Source: CAVWCQ01 sp963753545 (GTDB lineage: Bacteria > Chloroflexota > Anaerolineae > Aggregatilineales > Aggregatilineaceae). Taken from it: DNA of 64,000 nt. The number at the start of each line of letters is the position of its first letter. The stretch's first letter is position 1. Made by a program: the position numbers and the translations under genes. The DNA is taken from positions 1,860,001-1,924,000 of the forward strand of contig CAVWCQ010000008.1 in assembly GCA_963753545.1 (NCBI GenBank), read 5' to 3'. The notes beneath the pieces are model-generated. The model had not been told where the DNA came from and did not search any database. It saw only the letters and a list, made by a program, of their open reading frames with translations. Shown here one piece after another: positions 21,071 to 30,312 of this stretch.

Positions 21071-21170
21071 CCCCTCTCCAGCGCAGACTGGAGAGGGGAA
21101 GCTGAATGCCGAGCGCAACTTCGTTGCGCCATTCAGCCGGGGTGAGGTGGCCCGCCCGCGACACACAATA
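21071..21170. repeat. Type A composite repeat
   Basis: CCCCTCTCCAG-cgcaga-CTGGAGAGGGG, then a second hairpin (GCTGAATGCCGAGCGCAAC against GTTGCGCCATTCAGC), then 'cggggtgaggtgg' and 'cccgcccgcgacacacaata'. Full-length example with both hairpins. Confidence 0.78.
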
Positions 21171-21280
21171 CTTATTTTTTCCAGGCTTTTTCAGTGAAAA
21201 TGGTTCTTTTCTCTGTTGCTTTTCTCAGTAGAACAACGAAAGCTGTGAAAGAATCAGCTTTTTACCGCCTTGATCGTTTC

Positions 21281-21356
21281 CCCCTTCCCCCCACTATTTT
21301 GTGTGGGGGAAGGGGCAGGGGATGAGGGTCTCTCCCGCGATCCAAAATACTTATTT
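21281..21356. repeat. Repeat of the 'CCCCTTCCCCC / GGGGGAAGGGG' class
   Basis: CCCCCTTCCCCCCAC-tattttgt-GTGGGGGAAGGGG hairpin followed by 'caggggatgagggtctctcc'. The same class is found inverted at about 38115-38170 and 41040-41092, where 'ccctcatcccctgccccttc' precedes the hairpin. Confidence 0.7.
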
Positions 21357-21390
21357 CTTGCGCCAAATAGTGCATGACTTTCGCTGCTTT

Positions 21391-21506
21391 TCTTTGCGCT
21401 CTCTGCGCTCTCCGCGGTAAATCTTGTTTTTCTCTCTTTTCACTTTTCTTTTCTCTTGCTTTTTCTTTGCGCTCTCTGCGCTCTCCGCGGTAAATCTTGT
21501 TTTTCT
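21391..21506. repeat. Two direct copies of a 43-bp unit (type C repeat)
   Basis: The unit 'tctttgcgctctctgcgctc' plus 'tccgcggtaaatcttg' and 'tttttct' occurs at 21391-21433 and again at 21464-21506. A related inverted copy ('accgcaaagagcgcagagaa') is at 33881-33918, and a degraded one near 2185. Together with the other repeats this fills the 21011-21516 gap; no gene is seen there. Confidence 0.8.
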
Positions 21507-21516
21507 TTTTTTTCTT

Positions 21517-22689
21517 TTACCCGTGCATCTGCGGCTCCGTCGCCAGCAGCCGTTCGTAAAAGTCGGCGGTGCGGGCGGCGATGCGTTCCCAGGTGAATTG
21601 CTCCGCCAGAGCACGCGCGTTGCGGCCCATCTGCGTGCATAACTCCGGGTTATCCGCCAGATCTTCCACAGCGATTGCCAGCGCGGTGGGCGAGTCGGGC
21701 GGAATCAACCGCACGCACTTACCGTTCACAAACTCCGGTTCCGGCGTCTCCGGCTCAGTGGTGATAATCGTGCATCCGTGCGCAATCGCTGCCATCAGGC
21801 TCCCGCGCCGGAACGACACGCCATCGCGGTAGGGCAGGGCGATTAGATCGGAGGCCAGCAGGTGCCCGCTGACGGCTACGCCATCAACAAATCCGGTCCA
21901 GATGACGTGATCGAGCAGGTTGAGATCTTCGATCATCTCGTCCACTTCCTGAGCATACATGATATTGGTCGGATCGCTCGTCCCGGTCCGCCCGCCGATC
22001 ATCAGCAGCTTGACGGGCTGTCCGCCATTGCGAGCGATGCGCAGCCCTTGCAGCAGGGTTTCGATCCCCTTGCTGGCATTCAGGAATCCAAAATAGCCCA
22101 CCACGATATCCGTGGGTCGTAAACCAAGCGCCGCCCGCCACAGGGTGCGGTTAAAATCGGGCGGCTCGTCAGCGCGAATGTTCGAGCCGATAGGAATGTG
22201 TTCCAGGCTGGCAATCGCTTTTTCCGTCGAGAGCCGCTCTTGGTCGCTTCGGTTGGTGACGATCACGCCGTCGCTGCTGCGGGCCAGAGTGAGCACTGCT
22301 TGATAGCGCAGCGGCCCGGCCTTGGGAAACAGGTACGGGACCAGCAGATCGTGAAACGTGGTCACGACCCGTGCGTGATCGAGGCGCATCGGCAGAATAT
22401 GAATGAAGGCGGCCATATTGAACGCGGCAGCCTGGTATTGGATGTTCACGACATCCAGTTTTTGCGCCTGCGCCCAGCGGCGAATCCGGCTGAGCGTACC
22501 CCATCCCCAGGTGTGTGCGTCGGCGGTGACGTGAATCGCGCCGTCCAGGGTTTCACCCGCGGCGCGGTGATCGGTAAAAACAAACAGTTCGTGGCCCAGG
22601 TTGATCAGTGCGCGGGAAAGTTCCTGAGTATACGCGCCCACACCGCCCTGCATCGGCGGGTATTCGCCTGTAATCTGTCCGATTCTCAT
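21517..22689 (-). CDS. Family 4 glycosyltransferase
   Basis: A 390-residue GT-B fold protein. The N-terminal domain starts 'MRIGQITGEYPPMQGGVGAY', the acceptor-side loop of GT4 enzymes, and the C-terminal domain has 'VVGYFGFLNASKGIETLLQG' and 'PFRRGSLMAAIAHG'-type 'GVSFRRGSLMAAIAHGCTII' with the E-x7-E like region near 'ETPEPEFVNGK'. It would transfer a sugar from a nucleotide donor at the cytoplasmic face. AAGGAAC lies 5 nt ahead of the ATG. It starts 17 bp after the GT2 gene, so the two form an operon for a surface glycan. Confidence 0.85.
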   Translation of the reverse strand: MRIGQITGEYPPMQGGVGAYTQELSRALINLGHELFVFTDHRAAGETLDGAIHVTADAHTWGWGTLSRIRRWAQAQKLDVVNIQYQAAAFNMAAFIHILPMRLDHARVVTTFHDLLVPYLFPKAGPLRYQAVLTLARSSDGVIVTNRSDQERLSTEKAIASLEHIPIGSNIRADEPPDFNRTLWRAALGLRPTDIVVGYFGFLNASKGIETLLQGLRIARNGGQPVKLLMIGGRTGTSDPTNIMYAQEVDEMIEDLNLLDHVIWTGFVDGVAVSGHLLASDLIALPYRDGVSFRRGSLMAAIAHGCTIITTEPETPEPEFVNGKCVRLIPPDSPTALAIAVEDLADNPELCTQMGRNARALAEQFTWERIAARTADFYERLLATEPQMHG

Positions 22690-22705
22690 CTATAGTTCCT
22701 TTGAT

Positions 22706-23668
22706 TTACTTTCCAGAGGCCAGGGCCAGGACCACCTGCCAATAGGCGGCGACTCGGGCGCGGCGCATGGGCCGCTTCGATCCGATCAACCACTTCGAGC
22801 CTTCCAACGCGATCTGCCACATGTAGCTTAACAGCAGAAACATGCGCAGGGCAAGCGCGGTTGGCAGCCCGTGAAATTTACGAAAGTAGCGCAGTTTGCT
22901 GGTTTGAAAGTAAACGTGTTTTTGCGCCTGGACCTGTTCGGTACTTTTGCCGCCGTAATGGGTAATATGGGCGCTGCCCAGATAGACCACGCGCCAGCCT
23001 GCATTTTTGGCTCGCTTGCACCAATCCAGTTCTTCCGAGAACATGACATAGCCCTCGTCCAGCGGCCCGATCTGCTCGTAGACGGCGCGGCGGGCGACCA
23101 GCGCGCAGCCCTGCACCCAATCGACCTCAAAGGTGCCATCATCGGGCTGATCGGTGACATAAAATCGGTCCAGCATCCGGCGCGGCGCGAAGCCTTGCAG
23201 CCATGTGCTTTCGAAAATGGCCGTGCTCGGTGTCGGAAAACGGCGGCGGGTGGACTGCGTGCTGCCGTCCTCATTTAGAACGTGCGGCCCGACAATGCCC
23301 ACTTCCGGATGCGCGTCCAGGTATTCAACCAGTTGGTTCAGTGCGTCGCCGTGGACAAGGGTGTCGGGATTGAGCAGCATCAGGTGTCGGCCCTGCGCGA
23401 TTTCCAGGGCGAGATTGTTGCCTCGTGTGAAGCCGATGTTTTTTTCGCAGGCGATCAGCCGCACCCACGGAAAACGATCCCGCACGACGGCGGCGCTGTT
23501 GTCGCGGCTTGCCGAATCAACGACAATGACCTCGACCTCCGGCCCGGAGCCGCCTGGAATCGTCCCATCCGGTGCGGCGCGGCGGATCGGAGCCTGGGCG
23601 AGACCGTCCAGCAGATCAGCCAGCAGCCCGGCGACATTCCAACTGACGATGATAATCGACAAATCCAT
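22706..23668 (-). CDS. Family 2 glycosyltransferase (rhamnosyltransferase-like)
   Basis: A 320-residue GT-A protein: 'LSIIIVSWNVAGLLADLLDG' at the start, 'EVEVIVVDSASRDNSAAVVR', 'GNNLALEIAQG', the metal-binding 'MLLNPDTLVHGDAL' and 'FMFSEELDWCKR'-type 'YVMFSEELDWCKRAKNAGW'. This is the usual layout of GT2 enzymes related to WbbL/RfbF that add deoxyhexoses to surface polymers. The gmd-rmd pair at 30-32 kb could supply GDP-rhamnose. A membrane-associated C-terminal hydrophobic stretch ('LALRMFLLLSYMWQIAL') is present. Confidence 0.85.
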   Translation of the reverse strand: MDLSIIIVSWNVAGLLADLLDGLAQAPIRRAAPDGTIPGGSGPEVEVIVVDSASRDNSAAVVRDRFPWVRLIACEKNIGFTRGNNLALEIAQGRHLMLLNPDTLVHGDALNQLVEYLDAHPEVGIVGPHVLNEDGSTQSTRRRFPTPSTAIFESTWLQGFAPRRMLDRFYVTDQPDDGTFEVDWVQGCALVARRAVYEQIGPLDEGYVMFSEELDWCKRAKNAGWRVVYLGSAHITHYGGKSTEQVQAQKHVYFQTSKLRYFRKFHGLPTALALRMFLLLSYMWQIALEGSKWLIGSKRPMRRARVAAYWQVVLALASGK

Positions 23669-23701
23669 GCAGTCATTCCCTTACCCTGCTGTTCACTCAG
23701 C

Positions 23702-23976
23702 CGTAGGGGCAGGGCTTGCCCTACCCAGCTTTTTGTGGGGCACTGCTTTGCGTGCGGCGTGCGAAGCTAAGCCGCTGAGCCCGATTCAGCCGTTAAGCGC
23801 CATCTCATAACCCTCTCCAGCGAAGTCTGGAGAGGGTCGGCTGAACATGCTTTTCCGTTCAGCCGGGGTGAGGTGTGCGCCCGCTACCCACAACGTCAAT
23901 TTCCTAACGTGACACCCAGGCAACCTGAGGTTGCGCGGGCGCTGCTTTGCGTGCGAAGCTAAGCCGCCCTGCCCGC
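23702..23976. repeat. Composite block of type B and type A repeats
   Basis: In order: 'gtaggggcagggcttgccct' hairpin, 'cactgctttgcgtgcggcgt' unit, CCCTCTCCAG-cgaagt-CTGGAGAGGG, CGGCTGAACatgc...GTTCAGCCG hairpin, 'gtgaggtgtgcgcccgctac', 'ccacaacgtcaatttcctaa' with 'cgtgacaccca', then another 'gcgggcgctgctttgcgtgc' unit. It fills most of the 23669-24084 gap. The same order appears inverted at 53288-53577. Confidence 0.78.
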
Positions 23977-24084
23977 TGCATTTTACCAGGATTTTACAGA
24001 ATGTCCTGATCCATTTCATTGAATGTTTACAACTGGGGTCCACACTGTTGATAGTTGCTTTTTTATCCCGAAGGAGAGAGTCCG

Positions 24085-24822
24085 ATGAAAAATCATACCC
24101 GGTTGATGGTTACAGTTGGAATGATCGTGTTGGTAGTTGTTCTCGTAATGGGATCGGTGCAGCAGGTCTCCGCGCAGGGGCCGGATGGTGGACGGCGTGG
24201 CCCGCGTGCCCGGCTGGTTCAGGCCGTGCTGACCGCCGTGAAGGATGTGACAGGGCTGGATAACGCAGCGATTCGCACTCAGCTACGCGATGGTAAAACC
24301 CTCACCGAAATCGTCTCCGAGAATGGCGGCGATCCCCAGGCTGTCACTGACGCCGCCAAAGCCCAGTTGACGCAGGAGATCGATCAGGCGTTGAGCGACG
24401 GCAAGATCACAACGGATCAGGCCGAGAACGCCCGTAACAACCTGGACAGCGCCCTCGATATCGCGATGAATAGCACCATGCCACATCGCGGAGACCGCCA
24501 GCATCCCATCCGTGACCGCATCCAGAACCGCGTGGAACAGTCGCTGGTTGGGACGATAGCCAGCCTCGCCGGGGTCGATCCTCAGGATATTGTCCAGGAA
24601 TGGCGCAGCGGCTCAACCCTCGCGGAAATTGTTGAAGCGCACGGTCTGGCGGTAGATGCCGTTTTGACGGAGGCGGAAGCGCGTTTCACGGATGAGGTCA
24701 ATCAGGCCGTCGCCAATGGTAATCTAACTCAGCCGCAGGCGGATCGGCTCCTCAACACCCTCCATGATCGCCTGGAACGCCGCCTGAACGCTCAGCGTCC
24801 CCAGCGCCCTCTGAACGTCTGA
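24085..24822 (+). CDS. Secreted protein with two DUF2680-like helical repeats
   Basis: A 245-residue protein. AAGGAGAG lies 6 nt ahead of the ATG at 24085, which I prefer to the TTG at 24055. The signal peptide (about residues 1-32) ends 'QQVSAQG'. The mature part has two repeats of about 75 residues: 'LRDGKTLTEIVSENGGD' with 'LSDGKITTDQAENARNNL', and 'WRSGSTLAEIVEAHGLA' with 'VANGNLTQPQADRLLNTL'. Each combines a 'xDGKTLxEIA' helix pair and an 'ADGKLTxxQAD' helix pair, as in DUF2680-type exported proteins. Function unknown. It stands alone between repeat blocks. Confidence 0.75.
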   Translation: MKNHTRLMVTVGMIVLVVVLVMGSVQQVSAQGPDGGRRGPRARLVQAVLTAVKDVTGLDNAAIRTQLRDGKTLTEIVSENGGDPQAVTDAAKAQLTQEIDQALSDGKITTDQAENARNNLDSALDIAMNSTMPHRGDRQHPIRDRIQNRVEQSLVGTIASLAGVDPQDIVQEWRSGSTLAEIVEAHGLAVDAVLTEAEARFTDEVNQAVANGNLTQPQADRLLNTLHDRLERRLNAQRPQRPLNV

Positions 24823-24841
24823 TCCTGTCACCGCCAGTATC

Positions 24842-25056
24842 TCGTAGGGGCGCGGCTTAGCTCCGCACGCCTAAGCAAGCCGCGCACTTTATTAGCCGTC
24901 AAGTGCTTCTCCTGATCCTCGCCCATCTTCTTGCAGAGCCGGTCGGCTGAACTTGCTTATTCCGATCAGCCGGGGGAGGCTGTGCGCCCGCTACCCACAA
25001 CGTCTAGTTCCTAACTTGACACCCATTGGGTAGGGCCTCGCGTCAGCCGCCCTACC
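24842..25056. repeat. Composite repeat block
   Basis: 'cgtaggggcgcggcttagct' unit, a worn type A hairpin (GTCGGCTGAACttgc...GATCAGCCG), 'tgtgcgcccgctacccacaa', 'cgtctagttcctaacttgac' with 'acccat', then the GGGTAGGG...CCCTACCC hairpin. It is a partial, decayed version of the block at 23702. Confidence 0.72.
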
Positions 25057-25061
25057 CTTTA

Positions 25062-25118
25062 GTTTTTATCACGCCCATCATCAAAATAGTACTTAAAGTT
25101 CAACTTTAAAGGAGTATT
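25062..25118 (+). repeat. 57-bp element, exact inverted copy of 37969-38025
   Basis: Begins 'gtttttatcacgcccatcat' and contains the near-perfect palindrome TTAAAGTT-c-AACTTTAA before 'aggagtatt'. All 57 bases match the reverse complement of 37969-38025. About 150 bp downstream both copies carry 'ccacgagaagaa' followed by 'gatcaact'. The rest of the 25119-25599 gap is AT-richer than its surroundings and shows no convincing gene. Confidence 0.9.
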
Positions 25119-25599
25119 TTTCAGAGGGTGTTTGTTCTATACTGTTGATAGGCCCATTCTGCGCCACGGCAAAAATTGGGCCTCGCACCTTAAAAAAATC
25201 AGGTTTCAGGGTAGGGGAGCGGTTAGAAAAGGGTTAGTCCTGACACCGAAAAATGGGGGGGTAAAAAATCGCCACGAGAAGAAGAGCCTTCGAAGTGATC
25301 AACTCTTTTTCGTGAAAAGTTTGTACCTAAATCGGAAGTAACGAACATGCTTTACCAAAATTAAGCCATCTCCTTATAAAAACAGGGCAAAAACCCTCTC
25401 TTTTGCCATCCCACTTTCATTCACGACATAAGTATGCACATAGCCTTGTCACTAACTATCCAAAAAATCGCTGCTCCGCTCCCCATTTTGGGGGTCGAAA
25501 ATTCATCAAAACGCTCTTAAGTGATCCATGACATCGGCTCAAGTGATCAATAACAGGGCGAATCGTGAATATTTACGATTTGCCCCGTTTGCAAGCAGG

Positions 25600-27414
25600 T
25601 TACTCACTTGGCGGGATAATCGGCAGCTCCACATAAGAGGCATGTGCCGCGTCCCGGTAGATCGTCACCGTCGGCGCGGATGCCTGAACCGCGTAGTTAT
25701 CCACGTCGGCCCCGGTGATCGTGATCCGGATGCGGTGTCCCGCGTCAAAGATGTTTGACGTGGGGTGCAGGTCCAGCACCAGTTCGGCAGGTTCGCCGGG
25801 GGTCAGCGGCGTTACGTCCGCCTCGTTGCCGCGATGGAACGGCAGCCCGATGTTGTTGAACGGCGCGTCGCTCAGCGCCCGGTACGAGGCGCGCAGAACG
25901 CCTTCCGTGATGTACGTTGAAACGCCGTTCTCATCCACTTCTTCCAGGTAGACATACACATCGGCGTCATCCTGGGTAGCGCTCAGCCACAGGTGGACGA
26001 TGGGGTGCCCCGTCACTTCGATATCGGCACCGAGTGGATCGCTGCTGTAGGTCAGTCCTTTGGCGTCATTCGCCGCCATATCCGAATAGCCAAATCCGCC
26101 GCCGTAGCCGTCTGTCCAGCGCGTTGTCTTTCCGCTGCTTGTCGTCAGGTTAAAGGTGATCGCATCCTGACCAGTGTCCGAGGGGGCGGCTGTGTTCAGC
26201 AAGCCGTCGTTTGCCGAGTCGCTGCTGCCCGATGGTCCCGCCGCGAGGTAGTAGGGCGTTGGCTGCTGTTCGGGCAGGGGCCATTGCGAGGCGAACCGCC
26301 ACTCGTCGGACCCCATCACATTGTAGTAAATTGGCGGTTCGTCCATAATGCCGTTGTCGATGCCCTTCAGCCAGTAGTCGAACCAGCGCAGGTGCTCGGC
26401 AACCAGATCGAATCCGCCCGATCCGTTGTGCGACCACGGCGTGATGATTAGCTTCTGCGGCACAGTCAGGTTATTGAACCACAGCACCGCGTCACGCGGG
26501 TACATATCGTACCATCCGGCGAGGGTGTAAACCGCCACGCCGGAGGCATTGATTGCGTCGACATAGCTGGCCGGGCTGAGTTCCTGGTAGGGCACTTCAC
26601 CCGTATCCAGGACACTGTCGCGGTACGGGTGGCCCTGCGCCATAAAATAGATGTTGGCGTTATTCGCATGTTCGGCAATCGCTTGTGCCAGCAGCACGCC
26701 GCCCGGGTCGTCATCGACAGGCGCAGCAGGGCGAATCTTGTCCAGAATGACATTGCCCGCCCCCCAGCTTTGGATGAAGTCCTGCCGGAAGATGCCGCCC
26801 GGATAGGCAAACGAGTACATATCGAACATGGCCATCATGGGGAAGATCGCCTTGAGATGCGGCGGAGCAGTGCTGGCGGCGAAGTACTGGGTGATACCCA
26901 GGTAAGACAGGCCAAACATGCCGATATTCCCCGTTGACCAGGGCTGGGCGGCGAACCATTCGGTCATGTCGTAGGCGTCCTGGGCTTCTTCGGGGGTGAA
27001 TTCGCCGCGCCGCGTACCAAACGACGCGCCGCCGCCGCGCACATCGACCACGCCAATCACATAGCCGTGTTCGATGATCTCCACGAGTCCCGGCATCCCG
27101 TCAACGATGCTGGTGATCTGTCCATTCGCGTCCATGTCCGCCCGGTGGTAGCGGTGGTGGGTCCAGATGACAGGTAGCGGATCATCCACCACAACGCCGT
27201 TCAGCGTGGGGCGGAAGATATCCACCGCCAGCCGTGTGCCGTCCCGCACCGCGACATATTGCGAGGTACGCGCCCATCCGTCATAGATCTTTTCTGAGTA
27301 GCCGCGATACACGCCGGGCATAGATACTTTGCCGTCGTCCTGCGCGCCCGCCGGAACCAGGGAGGGCGCGGCGATCACCACAACCAGCAGCAGAGTCAGT
27401 GCAAGTCTCTTCAC
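25600..27414 (-). CDS. Secreted CocE/NonD hydrolase (peptidase S15 family)
   Basis: A 604-residue protein with a signal peptide ('LALTLLLVVVIAAPSLVPAG'). The alpha/beta-hydrolase part holds the nucleophile 'GLSYLGITQYFAA' (near residue 170), the acid region and the His in 'ITPWSHNGSGG'. It is followed by the C-terminal jelly-roll domain of X-Pro dipeptidyl-peptidase/CocE enzymes, ending 'GHRIRITITGADVDNY' with the usual 'DAGHRIR' signature. The reaction is hydrolysis of an ester or of a peptide bond after proline; substrate not predictable. It starts 3 bp after the chitinase stop and is likely cotranscribed with it. Confidence 0.85.
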   Translation of the reverse strand: MKRLALTLLLVVVIAAPSLVPAGAQDDGKVSMPGVYRGYSEKIYDGWARTSQYVAVRDGTRLAVDIFRPTLNGVVVDDPLPVIWTHHRYHRADMDANGQITSIVDGMPGLVEIIEHGYVIGVVDVRGGGASFGTRRGEFTPEEAQDAYDMTEWFAAQPWSTGNIGMFGLSYLGITQYFAASTAPPHLKAIFPMMAMFDMYSFAYPGGIFRQDFIQSWGAGNVILDKIRPAAPVDDDPGGVLLAQAIAEHANNANIYFMAQGHPYRDSVLDTGEVPYQELSPASYVDAINASGVAVYTLAGWYDMYPRDAVLWFNNLTVPQKLIITPWSHNGSGGFDLVAEHLRWFDYWLKGIDNGIMDEPPIYYNVMGSDEWRFASQWPLPEQQPTPYYLAAGPSGSSDSANDGLLNTAAPSDTGQDAITFNLTTSSGKTTRWTDGYGGGFGYSDMAANDAKGLTYSSDPLGADIEVTGHPIVHLWLSATQDDADVYVYLEEVDENGVSTYITEGVLRASYRALSDAPFNNIGLPFHRGNEADVTPLTPGEPAELVLDLHPTSNIFDAGHRIRITITGADVDNYAVQASAPTVTIYRDAAHASYVELPIIPPSE

Positions 27415-27416
27415 AC

Positions 27417-28664
27417 TTATTCTCCTGTCGACAATGCCTCATAAATCGTATTCAACAACGTCAGAGTCGGATCATCCTCGCTCAGTTCCCAGAACATGAT
27501 CCCGCCCAGGCTGTGTTCCTTCACATAATTGGTCTTGATCGCCAGCGATTCCGGGTCTTCGTAGGTGATAAATACGCCTTTGTCGGGATCGTAGAGATAA
27601 GGAGCCTTGGCCTGATCATCCCAGTAGCGGGGATACGTCCCTACATAGTTTTTCGCAAGATCGCCATAATCGAACCAGCCATTTTCATAGGTTCCCCTCG
27701 GTAGTCCGGTCGAAGGCTGGAACAGGCCGTTATTCTCGTTTGGCACGCCCGCCCAGCCTTTGCCATAAAACGGTACGCCCACAACGAGTTTATCGGCGGG
27801 GACGCCTGCCGCCAGGAAGTCTTGCACCACGCTGTCGACATTGAAGCGAACCGTATCGGCGGGGCTGCTGGCGGAGGCATAGAGCGGGGCATGGTGGCCT
27901 GTGGTGGCGCTCATGCTGCCGTAAAAGTCGTAGGTCATGACGTTGATGAAGTCCAGATACTGCGGAATCTGATCCAGTTGGATCTTTTCATAGTAGGTTG
28001 GTGAGGCGGGTGCGGCAATTGTCAGCAGGTAATGTGCGCCACCGTCGGCCTCTCCCTGCACATCGAGTTGAGTCCGCAGTTCGGCCAGCAGCAGCGTGAA
28101 ATTCTCCGTATCTTCGGGGCGTCCCACGTTCGGGTTTTTGCCGCCGCCGCCGGGATATTCCCAGTCGATATCAATGCCGTCAAAGCCGTACTGCTTCATG
28201 AACTGGATGCACGACTCGGCAAAATGGGCGCGGGAGTCGGCGGTGAGGGCCACGTCCGAGAAGCGATCCGACCACGACCAGCCGCCAACGGAGATCAGCG
28301 TTTTCAGGTGGGGATATTCTTTCTTGAGTTTGATCAACTGGTTGAAGTTACCCCGGAAGGCATCATCCGCCGTGTCCCCGGAATAAAAAAACTGGACGTC
28401 CGCCGAAGCGTCGCCGATCATGCAGCCGCCATCAGCCGACACATTGGCGAAGGCGTAATTGATGTGAGTTAACTTGTCGCCGGGCAGATCGTTCGCCATG
28501 AAGCGCCGGGCATAAATGCTCCACGAGGAATAATAGCCCACAATGCGATAGGTCGGCGTGCCATCATCCTGGGCGCGGCCCGGCATTCCGCCAGGGAGGA
28601 ATAGTCCCGCCAGCATCAGAAAAACCAATCCTGCCTGAAAAACAGGTGCCAGTAACGATTTCAT
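27417..28664 (-). CDS. Secreted GH18 chitinase-like glycoside hydrolase
   Basis: A 415-residue protein with a signal peptide ('VFLMLAGLFLPGGMPGRA') and one GH18 barrel. The catalytic signature DGIDIDWEYPG is complete (near residues 156-166), including the proton-donor Glu. Other strands match: 'RIVGYYSSWSIYARRF', 'KTLISVGGWSWSDRF', 'FINVMTYDFYGSM' and 'GIMFWELSEDD'. It would cut chitin or other beta-1,4 N-acetylglucosamine polymers outside the cell. No carbohydrate-binding module is attached. The S15-like hydrolase gene follows at once, which suggests a secreted degradative operon. Confidence 0.9.
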   Translation of the reverse strand: MKSLLAPVFQAGLVFLMLAGLFLPGGMPGRAQDDGTPTYRIVGYYSSWSIYARRFMANDLPGDKLTHINYAFANVSADGGCMIGDASADVQFFYSGDTADDAFRGNFNQLIKLKKEYPHLKTLISVGGWSWSDRFSDVALTADSRAHFAESCIQFMKQYGFDGIDIDWEYPGGGGKNPNVGRPEDTENFTLLLAELRTQLDVQGEADGGAHYLLTIAAPASPTYYEKIQLDQIPQYLDFINVMTYDFYGSMSATTGHHAPLYASASSPADTVRFNVDSVVQDFLAAGVPADKLVVGVPFYGKGWAGVPNENNGLFQPSTGLPRGTYENGWFDYGDLAKNYVGTYPRYWDDQAKAPYLYDPDKGVFITYEDPESLAIKTNYVKEHSLGGIMFWELSEDDPTLTLLNTIYEALSTGE

Positions 28665-29004
28665 TTTTGACCGTCCTCAAAAGAGTTATGTTTTCGCAAC
28701 TGTCCATATAATACGTCCGGGTTCGGTTTAACGCACAGCAGATTTCAACGGGAAGGACAGCATGCCGAGGCGCATATTCAACGATGACTCTGCCCCCGAC
28801 CGTCTACCTTGCCGCCATCACAATCTGTTTCCCCATGAACAAATCTCCCATCTGCAGCCCCCTTCAAACCTGCCAAGACGTGGGAAACGAAAAAAGCATG
28901 AATTCACTTTTACAATTGTTGATAAATCTAGACAAAACGAATAAGGTTAATTAAGCGGGATCGCTTTTTTTGGGGGCCAATAAGCAAAATAGGAGGATGT
29001 TCTC

Positions 29005-29424
29005 ATGGCTGACCTCACAGTCATCGATAATGAATTTGCCACACTTGTTTACCACGAAGAAATGAAAATCGTCCACCATACCTTTCATAAGGCGATTTCA
29101 GGGGAGGAATTTCGCGCCATCCTGAACGCCGGAGCGGGGTTGCTCCAAAAATATGGTGCGCAGAAATGGCTGTCGGATGACCGCAACAACAGTGCCTTAA
29201 CGCCTGAGGATACGCTATGGTCGAAGACGGACTGGTTTCCGCGCGCATTTCAGGCCGGATGGAAATACTGGGCGCTTGTTGTCCCGCCCGATATTGCAGC
29301 GCGGATGAACCTGAAGGAGTTCGTCGATACCTATTACGAACTGGGCCTCCGGACGATGGTCTTTGTCGAGCCTGAAGAAGCTCTGGAATGGTTAGAGTCC
29401 GTTACGCAGTCGGAAGCCATCTGA
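29005..29424 (+). CDS. SpoIIAA-like (STAS-fold) protein
   Basis: A 139-residue soluble protein with AGGAGGAT ahead of the ATG. Its pattern 'HHTFHKAISGEEFRAILNAG', 'AQKWLSDDRNNSAL' and 'ALVVPPDIAARMNLKEFVD' is that of small SpoIIAA-like/STAS-fold proteins found singly in many environmental bacteria. Function unknown. The 28665-29004 gap ahead of it holds no gene or repeat that I recognise and should carry the divergent promoters of this gene and the chitinase. Confidence 0.65.
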   Translation: MADLTVIDNEFATLVYHEEMKIVHHTFHKAISGEEFRAILNAGAGLLQKYGAQKWLSDDRNNSALTPEDTLWSKTDWFPRAFQAGWKYWALVVPPDIAARMNLKEFVDTYYELGLRTMVFVEPEEALEWLESVTQSEAI

Positions 29425-29440
29425 TCGAAGGGTTCACCCT

Positions 29441-30240
29441 TTATGAAGATGCCGGCAAGGCGAAAAGGCGTTCTGCGTTAGCAGTGCTTAAAGCGGCAAA
29501 CGCTTCATCGGACACGGTTCGCAGCGCGGCAATTCGTTCTGCCACGAAGCGCACATAGGCGGGTTCGTTCGGCTCTTTGCCGCGATAGGGGTGTGGGGTC
29601 AGGAACGGGCTGTCCGTCTCGATCAGGATGCGATCATCGGGAACGTGTGCCGCAATCCGGCGTAAATCATCAGCCTTTTTGAAGGTGACAGGCCCGGTGA
29701 ATCCGAGGTAAAAGCCCAGTTCGAGGGCGCGGTCTGCGGTGGCCTGCGGCGCGGAAAACGAGTGCAGTACGCCGGGTCGGGATTGAAGAGTTTCCGGCAG
29801 AGTTGCTACCCACGCGGCAAGGATGCTCAACAGATCTCATCGGACTCACGGTTGTGGACGATCACCGGAAGGCCGAGATCGGCGGCAAGAGCAAGTTGGG
29901 CTTCGAAGGCGCGGCGCTGTACATCACGCGGGGAATGGTCACGGTAGTAGTCCAGGCCGATTTCCCCGATGGCAACGACTTTCGGACCCGCCGCGAGGCT
30001 GCGTATCTGGTCGAGCATCGAGTCCGAAAAATCCGACGTGCTGCTGGGATGAACGCCCACCGCCGCATACACCGCCGGATAGTTCGCCGCCAGATCAACC
30101 GCCAGCCGGGAACGTTCCAGGTCTGTGCCTGGGTTGATCATTCGAGTCACACCAGCATCAATGGCCCGACGGATCACGTCGGGCCTGTTGTCATCGTAGA
30201 CATGAAAATCGAGATGGCAGTGCGTGTCGATCAGCGCCAT
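29441..30240 (-). CDS. tatD: TatD-family metal-dependent deoxyribonuclease, split by one frameshift
   Basis: Starts 'MALIDTHCHLDFHVYDDN' with the metal-binding HxH, then 'AAVGVHPSSTSDFS', 'VAIGEIGLDYYRDHSPRDVQ' and 'PVIVHNRESDEIC', where a stop appears. The second part, read in another frame, gives 'VLHSFSAPQATADRAL', 'YLGFTGPVTFKKADDLR' and 'ILIETDSPFLTPHPYRG', the end of the TatD fold. Restoring one G in 'gatgagatctg' (about 29826) gives 'DEDLLSILAAW' and a protein of about 266 residues, the normal size. All metal and catalytic residues are then present, so a sequence error is the simplest reading. Confidence 0.85.
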
Positions 30241-30258
30241 AACAGCAGACTCGTCCTA

Positions 30259-30312
30259 TAGGGGCGCTGCTTTGCGTGCGGCGTGCGAAGCCGCCGCTAA
30301 GCCGCTGCGCCC
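30259..30312. repeat. Type B repeat
   Basis: 'ataggggcgctgctttgcgt', 'gcggcgtgcgaagc' and 'cgctaagccgctgcgcccta': outer arms GGGGCGC/GCGCCC around a 'gcgtgcgaagctaagccgc'-like core. It reaches to the stop codon of gmd. Confidence 0.72.

Noticed and set aside
25132..25341. Small open frame of 69 codons in the AT-rich gap
   Set aside because: No ribosome site or recognisable protein pattern; it overlaps the noncoding element flank shared with 37.8 kb.
28762..28944. Small open frame of 60 codons ahead of the SpoIIAA-like gene
   Set aside because: No ribosome binding site and no protein-like composition; more likely leader DNA.
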